From the NCBI GenBank assembly GCA_039519185.1, contig CM076846.1, positions 129,646,182 to 129,710,181 of the forward strand: a DNA stretch of 64,000 nt, in the 5' to 3' direction. The number at the start of each line of letters is the position of its first letter. Position 1 is the first letter of the stretch. The notes under the pieces are model-generated. The model had not been told where the DNA came from. It worked only from the letters and a program-made list of their open reading frames with translations, and did not search any database. Of this stretch, positions 44,926-55,316 are shown piece after piece. This DNA is from Astragalus membranaceus (lineage: Eukaryota > Streptophyta > Magnoliopsida > Fabales > Fabaceae). A program made the position numbers and the translations under genes.

Positions 44926-45590
44926 AGAACAAAAAGAAATCATGAGAGAACAACCTATTGCTTACACTATGATAGCTAATTCTTGCATCAATTTGTTTTT
45001 CAGTCATCAAAGAATTGAAAGACAAAAACAGAAGCTAAGAGAGAGAAATTAAGGGGAGAAGGAAGTGAGCAACTCACCACAAATTTGGTTCTTTCTATTT
45101 CATTTCATAAACAAAAAGCAGAACATATCACCGTGCTTCTTTCTCTTTTTAGCTAATTTGAAACATACCCACAAGAAAAAGATAAAGTGGGCCTTCTTTT
45201 ATGCTCTTAAAAGCAGATTTATGAAATTGAAGAAACAAACACATGATATTGGTGTAGGTGCCTTTACGGCTTTACCGGTTAGTAGATCAGCATCAACATA
45301 GTTTGAAGATGCACAAAAGATAGATTTCATATGTTTTAAGGAATGCTCAAAACCTCGGACAACATCAATGGAGAAAATGAGGCATGAATCCAAGATAACA
45401 TTATAACTCATCTAAAGAAAATTTGTCAGTGATGATGAACAAATATTTATGTCCACCCGATCCATTCTCCAACTCAACACCTTCATACATGACCAACACC
45501 TTCAACATCCACAATATAATTAAAAACAACTGCAAGACATATCATCAATTTGCTGCAAAATGAAAAGATTTATGCACTCAGTAAGTTATA

Positions 45591-45639
45591 TTATCTTGGA
45601 CAGTGGGTCACTGGAAGATGAGATGCTATAGTCTCCCAC
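45591..45639 (-). pseudogene. R2R3-MYB exon 3 fragment
   Basis: After the acceptor TTCTTAG on the minus strand, the reading continues in phase with exon 2 (K/W junction) as WETIASHLP, the start of the R3 third-helix region, then VTHCPR and a stop where family members read GRTDNEIKN. It supports that exon 2 at 45746-45875 is a gene relic with original intron positions. Confidence 0.65.
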
Positions 45640-45745
45640 CTAAGAATGACAACCAAATCATATTCAAAAATCTTCAAATGCTAGATATTAGTTATATACT
45701 TCTTTGTTAGTACTACCAAATAAATATGAATAGTAATAAACTTAC

Positions 45746-45875
45746 TTATTGCCAAGAATTGCATGTAAATTGATGATAAGTTGTTGTTCATGATCAGAGA
45801 AATTTCCTCTTCGGATATTAGGCCTTAGATAAATAGTCCATCTTAATCTCAAACTCTTGCCACACCTGTTCAATT
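45746..45875 (-). pseudogene. R2R3-MYB exon 2
   Basis: Exactly 130 bp between an acceptor (TTTGCAG) and donor (AAGTAAG), the usual length of the second exon in plant R2R3-MYB genes. It reads LNRCGKSLRLRWTIYLRPNI followed by RRGNFSDHEQQLIINLHAIL and GN. The R2 recognition-helix part normally reads GKSCRLRW(T/I)NYLRPD; here Cys is Leu and Asn is Ile. Intact genes are DNA-binding regulators. Exon 1 was not found upstream, and exon 3 ends early, so this is a decayed copy. Confidence 0.85.
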
Positions 45876-45889
45876 CTGCAAAGCTTTGG

Positions 45890-48800
45890 AAGAGTTCCTC
45901 AACTTCCATGGCCATGTTTTTGAATGTAAAATACAAAATTGACACAAAAAAGAAGTATAAAATAGCTTTTGTAATTCTGCTTACTGTTTTATATTAAACT
46001 CGGATTGTGATTAAGAACATAGTATGAAACAATCCAAAAAAACTCATCCACTTCTCATGGCATATAGTATATGACACTATTTAATCCATGGCAAGCTATG
46101 AACTTTATATCTAAGATTTAAGGAGTCACAACACCAAGCACAAACACAAATAAAAGCAAATATGGTAAATTGGCATTCTTAAAAATGCAACAATAGCAAA
46201 CCAGAATGTGACAAACAATGAAGCAACCCATATATAAAGGGAAAAAACAAAGAATGTCATATAGAGTACAAAAAGGTGTAGAAGCATGAGATATAGGCCA
46301 GAAACACAATGAGAAAAAATTTGCATTGAACCTCAAGGGATCTTTAATCTTGAGCATAATCATACTTAATCTTCTCTGAAGTCTTATATGAACTAATTTG
46401 TCAAATATATAATATTTCTACCTAATGAATCAGATGAATTGATGTAAATGAATCAAATTTGACTTGAAAAGATAAACTCTAACATTGAGATTATGCAATG
46501 GATAGGTCAGAACAAAAAAAAATGCATGCTGCAGACTTCTTCCCAGGCATTAGAATAGGGTAAGTACTATACTCACAAGTACAATAAATTCATGGGATAA
46601 TAGAGTTGCACAATGCTCTCTTTTCAATGAGTTCCATGTACATTAATTGTTTAAGCACAATTAGCAACTTAGTAGAGAGTTCAGTTCATAATTGATTAGA
46701 AGATGGCAACCTCAAATTAAATACAATAGAAAAGAATACATTGAACTATATGAAGCAGTATTGTCTTAAATACATGAATGGTTGCCGCTGGATAGTTTGA
46801 AAACAATATAGTGATCATCCATAAGTAAGTTAGAGACAATATGATTTCAGTACACAGTTGACTACCCATGTGAAACAGAACGGAAAATATTAGAAAAGAT
46901 TGATGGACATAATTCAGAATTGACTTCAAAGGATAAATGAAGGTGGGGAAGAATTGTGGCATATTGGATAAGTCAAACTCTAATACAGGATGAAAACATC
47001 ATGGCAAAGGTGCAAATAAATGAAATCAATAATAAACTAAAGAATTATGGCGAGATAAGCAATTTTAGTTTGACTAATCAAAAGTGGAAGAACAAAAATA
47101 GAGGACTACTACATAACATACTTAATAACAGAAAGACCCCTGCCAAGAATTGATATATAACAACAATGCAAACACCATCACCTAATGGGAATTTAAAGTA
47201 AGACAACTTGAAAATCAACCAATGACTTTTTAGATTCATCATTTCATAGGGATTAGCTTCTAACATTATCAGAAAGGTAACCTTGTTTTCCTCAAACTTA
47301 TGAAGTAAATTTTGTCGATGCGTCTGTTGGGTTGTGTGCATGAAAAGGAAAATCAGAATTGGGATCCTGCACAAACTCAAATCATAATTAATCTAGTAGT
47401 AGCTGGAAAAAAAATAGAAAATCAAAGCTGCTTAAAAAGAAATGTTACTTGTTTTCACATCATATAGGTTGGATTATGAGCAAACAATAAGAGTCAAAGA
47501 GAATATAGCAAATGTTGAAGACCTTTACAAACCACTAAGCATGTCAAAACCCCAAATTATGAAATCTATTATCTAAAATCATAATTACCAAACATTAAAA
47601 CTCACCCTAAGAGTTCATGTTTCATGAGTCATGAGTAGTATTCTGATTTTCACTAATTAAACACCTCAAAACCTTTAAATAATGGATGTAACACTACTTG
47701 CCAAGTCCACAATGATGATTCTGCATCAAGTTCAACAACCGGACATAAAGGTTATGACAAATCTTCAAATTGCAAGCTCAAACGCAAAATTGAAACTTAA
47801 TTTAATGACAACAAAGTCATCATAAAAAGACAAAATCCAAAAGAGGAATAAAAGCTAAAAAAATTCAAACATTTTTGCAAATGAACTCAGCTCAATGAAT
47901 CAACTCACCCGAGGCAATGGAAGCTGGGCAGAATAGCCCAAAATCCCTCAATATATGAACATGAAAAGTTGATAATCTCTATTTTATTCTTTCCCATTTT
48001 TTAGGTTAACTGAAAAATAGTTTCAAAGTTAGGAAAATGGGGAAGATGAACATGTAAACATAACTTTGGGTGAACCATACAATTTGAGAAGCCAGCTACT
48101 TGTGTTCCTTACTTCTTCGCTTTGTTTTTCTTCTCCCAATTTCGGTTTCACGGTCTTCTCTTTCTTCCCTTGTGTTCGTTTCCCTTTCTTCTTCTTTCTC
48201 TCTGAGTTGCCTTTCTTCTTCTCTAATTTTGGTTTTCGTCTTCTGCGTTTTTTCCCTTTTTCGTTTTCCCTTTCTTCCTCTCTCTATCTCTCAATTTTGT
48301 GTTTCTTCTCTATCAATTGTGGGTTTACAGTTTCTGCTTTTCTTCCCCGTTTTCATTTTTGAAGTACATATATTTGTGTGAGAGAGAGACTGAAAAGAGA
48401 GTGGTGATTTCCTCTCTTCTTTATCGCGCCGGTGATGTCGACAGAGAGAAGGGGTGGGGACGAGATGAGTGAGGGTGTGGATTTTGGATGAAGTGAGAGA
48501 GGCATGGGGAGAGATCGAAAGAGAGATTGAGAGGATGGGTGGGGGGAAGTATTGAGTGTGTGATTTGTTTTGCGTCTGACGCACTCTTCAGTGAGTTCAG
48601 AAGGAAAGTATTGCAGCTACAGTACTGTACTGACAACATCATCACATGGAGTGGCAGGAAGGAGCAGTCAATATCACATGGGAAGGCAGGATTTGAGCGC
48701 CAAATCCAACCTGGCAAAGAGAGTTTTAGCACCAAAACTGACTTGGCAAGGCGGGAAGCTGAGCTGGACATCCACGTGGAGACTACCACTGAATGTATAT

Positions 48801-49167
48801 TTTAAGATATGCATGGGGTGAGGATTATTTTCGGTCATTGGAAATTTTCCGTTGGAGAAAAAAAGACTCCTCCATTAAAGTAATAATATTGTTAAAATAA
48901 TAATATTTTAAATGATTAGTCTTTCTCTCTCCTACTAGAAAAATCCAGGAGAGGATCCAAACCCACCACGGGTCTCACCGCATTATTTGCTACAGATGAT
49001 TTTATGAATAATTCTTTTGAAAAATAATTATATCGACAATATATAATATATTTTCATTTGAACTCAAAAGTAAAATATATATACATATATAAAGTATTGT
49101 TTCTCTATTAAAACTCAAAAACAAAATACTCGTATAAAAAGGAAAAATATAAAAATTATAAAATGTA
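45890..49167. other. AT-rich sequence without recognised gene
   Basis: Long stretch of intron-like, A-rich DNA. 48100-48400 is T/C-rich and opens frames of Phe/Ser/Leu on the plus strand, which reflects composition. 48590-48810 is GC-balanced with open frames on both strands but no known domain. No terminal repeats were seen. Confidence 0.45.
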
Positions 49168-49619
49168 CTCCTTCCGTTTTCAAATATAAGCAAATATACC
49201 CACTTTTTTTGTTATTAAATATAAGCAAGTCAAAAATTGTTTTCACTCAATATACCAAATTTACCCTTATTTACAAATATACTTTTAGTCTTACCAATAA
49301 AAACACTTTTTAGGGTTCCAATATCTTTCCTTTTTTTTATGCATTTTTTTCACAAAAAATGAAAAGTCACTTTTTTTTTCATCTGATTGCCGTAGCTGCT
49401 TTTAAAAAGGGAAAAGGTAGTCTCAAAATGAAAAGTCACCTTTGGTTTGCTTTGTCTTTCTCATCCCGTAGGTTATTTTTAATTCTTCTTTCTCTTGTCT
49501 TCTTTATCTTCTCTTTATCTTTCTTATCCCATGAGAGCCTTTTAGGTGCCATGAAGCTTTAGCACTAACGTTAAATTTTAGATTTGTGTTTGGTAATATC
49601 ATTTGGCGCTAATCTAATT

Positions 49620-50121
49620 CAGGGTTTCAAATTGCGGTTGCGGTCGCGTTGCGGTTGCGGTTGCGGTAGTTGCGGTTGCGGCCATTTGCGGTCGCTGCGA
49701 TGCGTATTGCGGTCGATGCGGCGTGAAATAATTTTTTGTTAACATTAAATATTATAATTTATTAGTTATCTTATAGTTCACATGTCTTCTATCTCCTCTC
49801 TAAAATTTCATATATATTTCATTATCTACTCTTCATCACTTTATAGTATCTTTAATCCTTTAAAATACCCTCTAAATGTATGATATAAAGACACAGGAAG
49901 ATAGGAAAAAAAATTGTGCGACCAATTTAAAGTCAATTACGGTCTGATGCGGCCTGATGCGGCCGTTGCACCACTGCGTTGCGGCCGATGCGGCGTTGCG
50001 ATGCGGATTTTTCTGTGATTTGAGATCACAACGCAATTGCGGACTGATGCGGTTGCGGACGCTGCCGCAACGGCAATATTGCGGCCGCATCACGTGATGC
50101 GGTCCGCAATTTGAAACCTTG
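49620..50121. mobile_element. hAT-like MITE, 502 bp, TGCGG-rich
   Basis: Termini CAGGGTTTCAAATTGCGG and, inverted, CAAGGTTTCAAATTGCGG. Flanks ATCTAATT (49612-49619) and ACCTAATT (50122-50129) match at 7 of 8 bases, fitting the 8-bp duplication of hAT elements. About 130 bp at each end consist of TTGCGG/GATGCGG words; the centre is AT-rich. No coding capacity. Confidence 0.8.
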
Positions 50122-50162
50122 ACCTAATTTTAAAGAAGTTAATTTAGTAAAAAAACAAAAGT

Positions 50163-50290
50163 TGCAGAGATGTTATTATGGTTGGAAGAAGGCAAACAGT
50201 TGTTCCACTCATTCATTGCCAGAGATGTTATTATGGTTGGAAGAAGGTAGAAGAAGGCAAACAGTTGTTCCACTCATTCATTGCTAGTAT
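50163..50290 (+). repeat. Local tandem duplication of about 60-70 bp
   Basis: 'agagatgttattatggttggaagaaggcaaacagttgttccactcattcattg' type sequence occurs twice in a row. The second copy has a 9-bp 'tagaagaag' insertion. Confidence 0.85.
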
Positions 50291-50399
50291 GAGTGATACA
50301 ATCATTGGAAGATTGTATCAAGTTTTTACCTATTATTAAAACATATGTGCCCAGCCGTTTTTTTCTAATAAACAAAAATCGAGGGAGTACGTATATGTT

Positions 50400-50501
50400 T
50401 TTTGGGTTTTTTTTTAAACCCATCTTATACCCTATACCCTCCAAATTGATAAAACAGACGATATTATCCCTGAGTTCAAAAAAAAATTGGAATTACGTCA
50501 A
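50400..50501. mobile_element. Outer Mutator-like element, left part
   Basis: This piece and 52603-about 52895 read as one element when the inner insertion is removed: 'ccctccaaattgataaaacagacgatatta...aattacgtcaa' joins 'taggtataaattcggaac'. The same order occurs inside the inner element (50545-50630), so both belong to one family. The outer left terminus is near 50400; the exact end is not clear. Confidence 0.65.
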
Positions 50502-50574
50502 GGGTTTTATATTTTGTACCCTCCATTAAACCTCATACCCCCCCCCCCCAATTGACAAAACGGACGATATTACC

Positions 50575-50860
50575 CATGACTTCAAAAAAAATTCCGGAAT
50601 TACGTCCATAGGTATTAATCCGGAACTCAATTTATTGAGATTTCTGGAAATACCCTAAATTGAGATAAATCCGGAATTAAAATATTTGGGATTTCCGGAA
50701 GGTATATTGTGTTCCGGAATTACACTAAAATGAGGTAATTCCGAAAATCCCAAATATTTTAATTCCGGATTTATCTCATTTTAGGGTATTTCCGGAAATC
50801 CCAATAAATTGAGTTCCGGATTTATCCCGTATTATGGTGTTTCCGGAATTCAAAAATAAG
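50575..50860. repeat. TTCCGGAA subterminal array, left side
   Basis: Palindromic TTCCGGAA or TCCGGAA/TTCCGGA occurs about ten times, spaced 15-35 bp, alternating with 'aaaatgag(g/a)taa' and 'atcccaa' phrases that are themselves inverted about the centre of the array. A similar array is at 52225-52490 and in the outer element at 52620-52890. Likely transposase-binding region (inference). Confidence 0.8.
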
Positions 50861-50955
50861 AAATTAAACATTTATTTTATTAATAAAAAACACCGTCTAC
50901 ATTGACTGAAAATAACAGATTACAACAACAAACAAAACAAAAACAATGTCTAAAA

Positions 50956-51390
50956 CTACTGAGATGGTGGAGTTAAACGGGGAAGGATCTCAGCGACGCT
51001 CCTTGTGGTTTCGACGTACAACTCTAAAGGACTCCGAAGTCTAAACTTGTCATAAATGTCCATCATGGCTCGCACGTCATCGTCGTACTTCACATCCATT
51101 GTGGACCAGCGAACACGATTATTATCGCCCATACTGGGGTTGCGATAAATGATATGAGTGACTTCTCGCTCGTCACCCTCCACTTGCACCTTACTCTGTA
51201 GTTTATCTTTGAGAGCAGCAAAGGTGATGTCGTCTTTAAGTCTACATAAAATAGGTTTTGGACACCAGAAATAGACATCATCTTCTCTGTTGGTAGTTGT
51301 GCCCTGATGGTGAAGGGCAGTGAATGCGGAATCACGAGAGTATTGTGTATTCCATGGGTCCTTTGTGTGTGAAAAAAGTGAAACATAATG
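50956..51390 (-). pseudogene. MULE-borne frame with PB1-like or unknown fold
   Basis: The minus-strand frame is open from about 51390 and includes DPWNTQYSRDSAFTALHHQG, TNREDDVYFWCPKPILCRLK, THIIYRNPSMGDNNRVRWST and DVRAMMDIYDKF, ending PRLTPPSQ at a TAG (50956-50958). A TATA box CTATAAATAG (minus strand) lies at 51395-51404, just upstream. An ATG at about 51355 is one frame off, so a one-base shift separates it from the body. The pattern (hydrophobic strands, then a conserved W-x-T and 'DDDVRAMM') resembles the N-terminal domain carried by many plant Mutator proteins; the exact family is not certain. Confidence 0.5.
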
Positions 51391-51394
51391 GGTC

Positions 51395-51404
51395 TATTTA
51401 TAGG
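51395..51404 (-). promoter_or_regulatory. TATA box for the 50956-51390 frame
   Basis: Minus strand CTATAAATAG, about 30-40 bp upstream of an ATG-containing leader. A separate promoter implies the second frame is its own transcript, not an exon of the FAR1-like gene upstream. Confidence 0.6.
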
Positions 51405-51595
51405 GAAAATATGAAACCCTAAAGCGGATTTCCACCGTTGATGAAAAGTGGTCGGCAAAATCTAGACCGTTGAAAGTGTCGGCAAGATCAACAGCGTTAA
51501 AAAGTATCGGCAAAATCTAGACCGTCAAATAATAAACTCGTGGAATATCATATAATATAATATAAACTTGTGGAATAAAATATAATATAATATAA

Positions 51596-51769
51596 TCAGG
51601 TAATGTTTATGTAATCAACTGGGCCGGTCGGTGCAACATGCTCTGGAACAAAAGAAGACCATAACTGTAGACGTTCAAAATATGGATATAACCACGATCT
51701 GGCTTCAAATGATGCATATGCACTCCAAGTAGGATGAATAGGAGGTAATGGACCAGTACCGTTCAACAT
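51596..51769 (-). pseudogene. Short frame following the FAR1-like gene
   Basis: Minus-strand ATG at 51769 reads MLNGTGPLPPIHPTWSAYAS, then FEARSWLYPYFERLQLW, to a TGA at 51596. It is in the frame that continues KVKVM from the FAR1-like gene, so it may be that gene's C-terminus after the stop. I do not recognise the domain. Confidence 0.4.
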
Positions 51770-51781
51770 AACTTTAACCTT

Positions 51782-52178
51782 TCAATCAAAATTAGGAGGA
51801 TTGAGTGGTTTAGCTTTCAATCTAAAAGGAAAACCACACTTTTTTGAGGTCTTGTGTCTAGTAGAACACCAACATCTACTGTAGTATATCTCTCATGTCT
51901 CTCGCAACCCAAAAAGATCTTATTCTTCTTCCCTTTACCATTCTCCGTGGACTCGGATCGAATAATAATAACAATGACTCCGTTGGCTTTTCCGATATCT
52001 CTAGCCCAACGTACAAGATTATCCCGAGTAGGAAAAAGCTACAAAATAATCGTAAACTAAATTAATAACTTATAAAAATAGTAAACAAAAAGCGCTTTAG
52101 GAAGATATGTACCTCTGGGGTAGTAAACTCGTCCGATAAATCTATAGTAAACGGAAGTCTGCCGTCAGCCATAGCCAT
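51782..52178 (-). pseudogene. FAR1-like DNA-binding protein in the inner MULE
   Basis: Exon 1 (52113-52178) encodes MAMADGRLPFTIDLSDEF plus TTPE and ends at a GTACAT donor. The intron ends TTTTGTAG at 52039. Exon 2 starts LFPTRDNLVRWARDIGKANG and includes ESTENGKGKKNKIFLGCERH. An A-run then shifts the frame (about 51842) before KKCGFPFRLKAKPL, and a TGA replaces an expected Trp near 51781 (FD-stop-KVKVML). Order and residues (ELxxWxRxIGKxxG ... GCER ... KCGCPFRL) match the FAR1-type zinc-binding region of soybean-like Mutator proteins. No transposase DDE core follows, so the gene cannot encode a full transposase. Confidence 0.8.
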
Positions 52179-52602
52179 ATCTGTAAAATAAAGAAAAAGT
52201 AAAAAAAACAAATTTAAAAACAACTTCCGTAATTACCCAAAATACACGTAATTCCGGAAGAGGCATTTCAAAACTTCCGGAAACACGTAAAAAACGGTAT
52301 TTCCGGAAGGTAAAAAAATAAACTTTTTGGAAATACGATGTTTCTGGAAACTAAAAAGGAAAAAATACCCGGAAATACTAAAAATTTGATGTTTCCGGAA
52401 GCAAATAACTGTTCCGGAAATACAGTATTTTCGGAAAAACGCGAATAAAATTTCCGGAATTACCTTTAAATGAGATAATTCCGGGAAGCTCAATTTTTTG
52501 TGGGGTCTGATCAGATTTTGGTAAAAATGAGAGGGGTATTTTTGGGTTAAACTGAATTATGGGGTATGGGGTATAAAGAGGGGAGTACAAAATATAAAAC
52601 CC

Positions 52603-52895
52603 TTACGTCAATAGGTATAAATTCGGAACTCAATTTCTTGGGATTTCCAGAAATACCCTAAAATGAGATAAATCCGGAACAAAATTTTTTTGGATTCCCG
52701 AAATTACCTCATTTTAGTCTAATTCCGGAACACATTATACTTTACGGAAATACACTAAAATGAGGTAATTCCGGAAATCCCAAAAAAATTGTTTCCGAAT
52801 TTTTCTAATTTTAAGGTATTTCCGGAAATCCCAATAAATTGAGTTCCAAATTTATCCCTTATTATGGTATTTCCGGAAATCCCAAAAAATACACG
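52603..52895. mobile_element. Outer Mutator-like element, right part
   Basis: Continuation of 50400-50501. It has about eight TTCCGGAA-type words and 'cccaataaattgagttcc' phrases shared with the inner element. No matching inverted terminus to the outer left end was found, so the outer element is truncated or its end is beyond recognition. Confidence 0.6.
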
Positions 52896-53656
52896 TACAC
52901 AAACATTACCAAGTAGTTAAACTCCATCATTGGTATAGATGTGTGTTTAAAATATGTTGCCCAATTGGTGTTTATAAATTTATAAATAAAAACTAAAACT
53001 CAACACCTATTAACCACTACAGGTATTGTCAAAAAAAAAAACCGCTACAGCTGGCCAACAATAGTTACATTTCAACTCAAATTTCATTGACTAAATATGC
53101 GAGTTTCCTCAAAACACGTTCCAAACCGTGGGTCGTTTTTCCTGCTCAAAAATCTCTCCGTTCAATTTAAACTGTTACCAATTAGGCCTTATTTATGGTT
53201 TTCTGCTCTATTCGCACATCCAAGAAGGGTAAGGGGCAAGCACTAATTTGGCATGCGTCGTTGTGGAGAATTTTGACATCAAAGTAAACATATTTTCTTA
53301 CAATACCATCCCTCAAAAGTTGTTAAAAAAAATATTAGTCTTTTTTTTTTAGAAAATTAAAAAGTGTAGGTTGTTAAATAACTTACGTTCTACTTAGTAA
53401 GATTATATATAAGAGATCACTAATATACCCTCACTTGATTTTTAGGAGTGTGTTAGCATTTTACAACTTTTTGATTCAGACTAAAAACCCAATTTTTTCT
53501 TTAACAAACTACTCAAACGGAGACAATAAAAAAAGTTGAAAACATATTATCTTACATTCTTTACATAAGATTATATTATATATTAAAGATAAAAATAAGG
53601 TGGTGCCACAGAATATATAAATTTCAACATCTTTTGTCTGAGATGTTACCTCTTAT

Positions 53657-53935
53657 TCATATGGAGGGAAGTGCAGGATATTGTTTCACATCTAGACGTA
53701 GTATAAAGGGATAATTAAGGGAGCCACAGTATATATAGTTTTCAATTTTGATCCCACTTGAAATCAGTGATAATTGGGGATCATAATAATGGTCTCTTAC
53801 TTTTCCTGCCAAATCCACTACTATTACTCCTCCATTCTTCTCTATTTTTAGTCTTCCAAAGTACTTTGTAACCATTACTGCAGGTTTCCGAATCCAAGGA
53901 TATCTGAGTAGTAAATTCCATTGAGGAGTTACGGA
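53657..53935 (-). CDS. Strictosidine-synthase-like protein, last exon
   Basis: After an AATGGAAG acceptor with a T-rich tract, 92 codons are open: SVTPQWNLLLRYPWIRK, KYFGRLKIEKNGGVIVVDLA, YYDPQLSLISSGIKIENYIY and CGSLNYPFILRLD, ending at TGA (53657-53659). This is the C-terminal blade of the six-bladed propeller of strictosidine-synthase-like (SSL) / APMAP-like hydrolases. It starts in phase 0, as does the end of the exon at 58840 (GMAT), so the two join as IGMAT-SVTPQW. The predicted enzyme class is an alpha/beta-free beta-propeller esterase/lactonase type, usually secretory or vacuolar; the substrate is unknown. Confidence 0.85.
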   Translation of the reverse strand, partial: SVTPQWNLLLRYPWIRKPAVMVTKYFGRLKIEKNGGVIVVDLAGKVRDHYYDPQLSLISSGIKIENYIYCGSLNYPFILRLDVKQYPALPSI

Positions 53936-54253
53936 CTTCCATTAACACACAAAAAAAATTTATCAGAAAATATGGCAAAAAACATTGGCAATTTATATTG
54001 TTAATTTACCTTGGAGTCTTACTTAAGAACAAAGTGATAGAAACTAGTTAGAACTTGTCATAAATAATGAGAATTTGTCAGAAAGGTGATCGTAGCAGTG
54101 AATCAGAACCCGTTTTAATACCATTGAATTGCTTAGTTTTTTTGGTCCATGATATATTAACGGATAGTAAGACTTAGAATACTAAGGAATTCATCAGTAA
54201 TTATTACTAAATGGGCATAATAGTTATTTTTTCATCAATGAAAAAATTCGGTA

Positions 54254-54410
54254 ACCACACCAACACTAAATTGTGGTTAGTATTTACTAACTATTGGATT
54301 GTTGTATAATGGTTAGTAGAATATATACTAACCACACAAACACTAAATTGTGGTTAGTATGTACTAACCATTGGAGTGTTGTATAATGGTCACCAAAAAA
54401 TTTAGTAACC
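54254..54410 (+). repeat. 77-bp tandem duplication
   Basis: Two copies of 'accacac(c/a)aacactaaattgtgg...attgga.tgttgtataatgg' begin at 54254 and 54331. It is located in the large intron of the SSL gene. No function inferred. Confidence 0.8.
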
Positions 54411-54653
54411 GTTAATAAGGAATGATCTTTAGTATCATAAGTCTTTCCCATTAACACAGCAATCAAACAAATCCAAAGGCTACAAATAGGCCCAACACAA
54501 TCCCAAAACAAGCCCAATGATCGAAGTTTCTACTTGAATTGATCGGGAATTGCTTAAATGTTATGTGACACTTTGAGCCTTAGAAAACAACTTAAGTAAC
54601 TCATTTAGTTCATCTCCATTAAATATTCTATTTTATTCGGTAAAGGCTAAAAT

Positions 54654-55316
54654 TAGGGGTGGGAATAGGATGGGCCGAGGTAGGCTTTGCATGGCCTGGG
54701 CCTGGGCCTGGCCTGCATTGAAAATGCTGAGCCTGGCCTGTGGCCCGTGATAGGCCGACTTTTGAGGTCTGTCCTGGCCTTTAGGAAAGCCTGGCGAGGC
54801 CTGCAAGCCTGTTTAAAAGCCTATTCAACCAAAAAAATTTACGAAAGTCTACAACATTTGAGTAGTATAGACTTTGTAAATAGACGAACAAGCTAATCGA
54901 TCAATGAAATTAAGATCTAATTCAAGATCTAACAAAATCTTTTAGAGAGTTATATTTATAGGACATTTTATTTAAATTTTATTTTATAATAATACTTTTA
55001 AATATGTTAAAAATTGATGTAGGTCATTATTTTGAATAAACATAAAATGTAAGCAAATTTATAAGTTAAACAAAGTAGAAAATTTAATATAATAAAAATA
55101 ATAGTAATAAAAAATATTATTAATATTTATTTAAATAGGTCTGTCTGGTAGGCCTAAAAGGCTTTTGTAATGGCCTGTAGCCTGGCCTTTTTACCAAAAT
55201 AGACTTTTAAAAAAGCTTTGGCCTTATCTATTTAGAAAAAAGCCTGGCCTGGCCTAGGCTTGATGTAGACTGGGCCATATGCCCCTGTAGGCCGGCCTGG
55301 CCTATTCCCACCCCTA
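54654..55316. mobile_element. hAT-like MITE, 663 bp
   Basis: Termini TAGGGGTGGGAATAGG and complement CCTATTCCCACCCCTA, with perfect 8-bp flanking repeats GCTAAAAT (54646-54653 and 55317-55324). The interior is enriched in GGCCTGG / CCAGGCC words at both ends and AT-rich in the middle. It lies 9 bp inside the terminus of the foldback element. Small frame at 54687-54896 is not convincing. Confidence 0.9.

Larger units (their letters stand above)
49168..50387. mobile_element. Stowaway-like pair of termini
   Basis: CTCCTTCCGTTTTCAAATAT at 49168 and the inverted partner AATCGAGGGAG ending at 50387 are each bounded by TA (49166-49167 and 50388-50389), the Stowaway target. The distance (1.2 kb) is long for a MITE; 502 bp of it is the hAT-like MITE below and about 130 bp a local duplication. 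The pairing of these two ends is inferred. Confidence 0.4.
50502..52602 (-). mobile_element. Inner Mutator-like element carrying two reading frames
   Basis: Starts GGGTTTTATATTTTGTAC and ends with its complement GTACAAAATATAAAACCC, flanked by the perfect nine-base repeat TTACGTCAA (50493-50501 and 52603-52611). Subterminal zones (50575-50860 and 52225-52490) are full of TTCCGGAA. Inside, on the minus strand, are a FAR1-like frame (51782-52178, with exon 1 at 52113-52178) and a second frame (50956-about 51390) with its own TATA box. Both frames have damage. Confidence 0.9.

Noticed and set aside
48066..48381. Phe/Ser/Leu-rich frames as signal peptides or membrane proteins
   Set aside because: Composition of a T/C-rich stretch; two frames are open at once and no conserved motif is seen.
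53815..53978. Alternative frame (MEVRNSSMEFTT...) as the true start of the last SSL exon
   Set aside because: The phase-0 acceptor at 53935 gives SVTPQW, which joins the previous exon and matches the family; the other frame does not continue to VIVVD.
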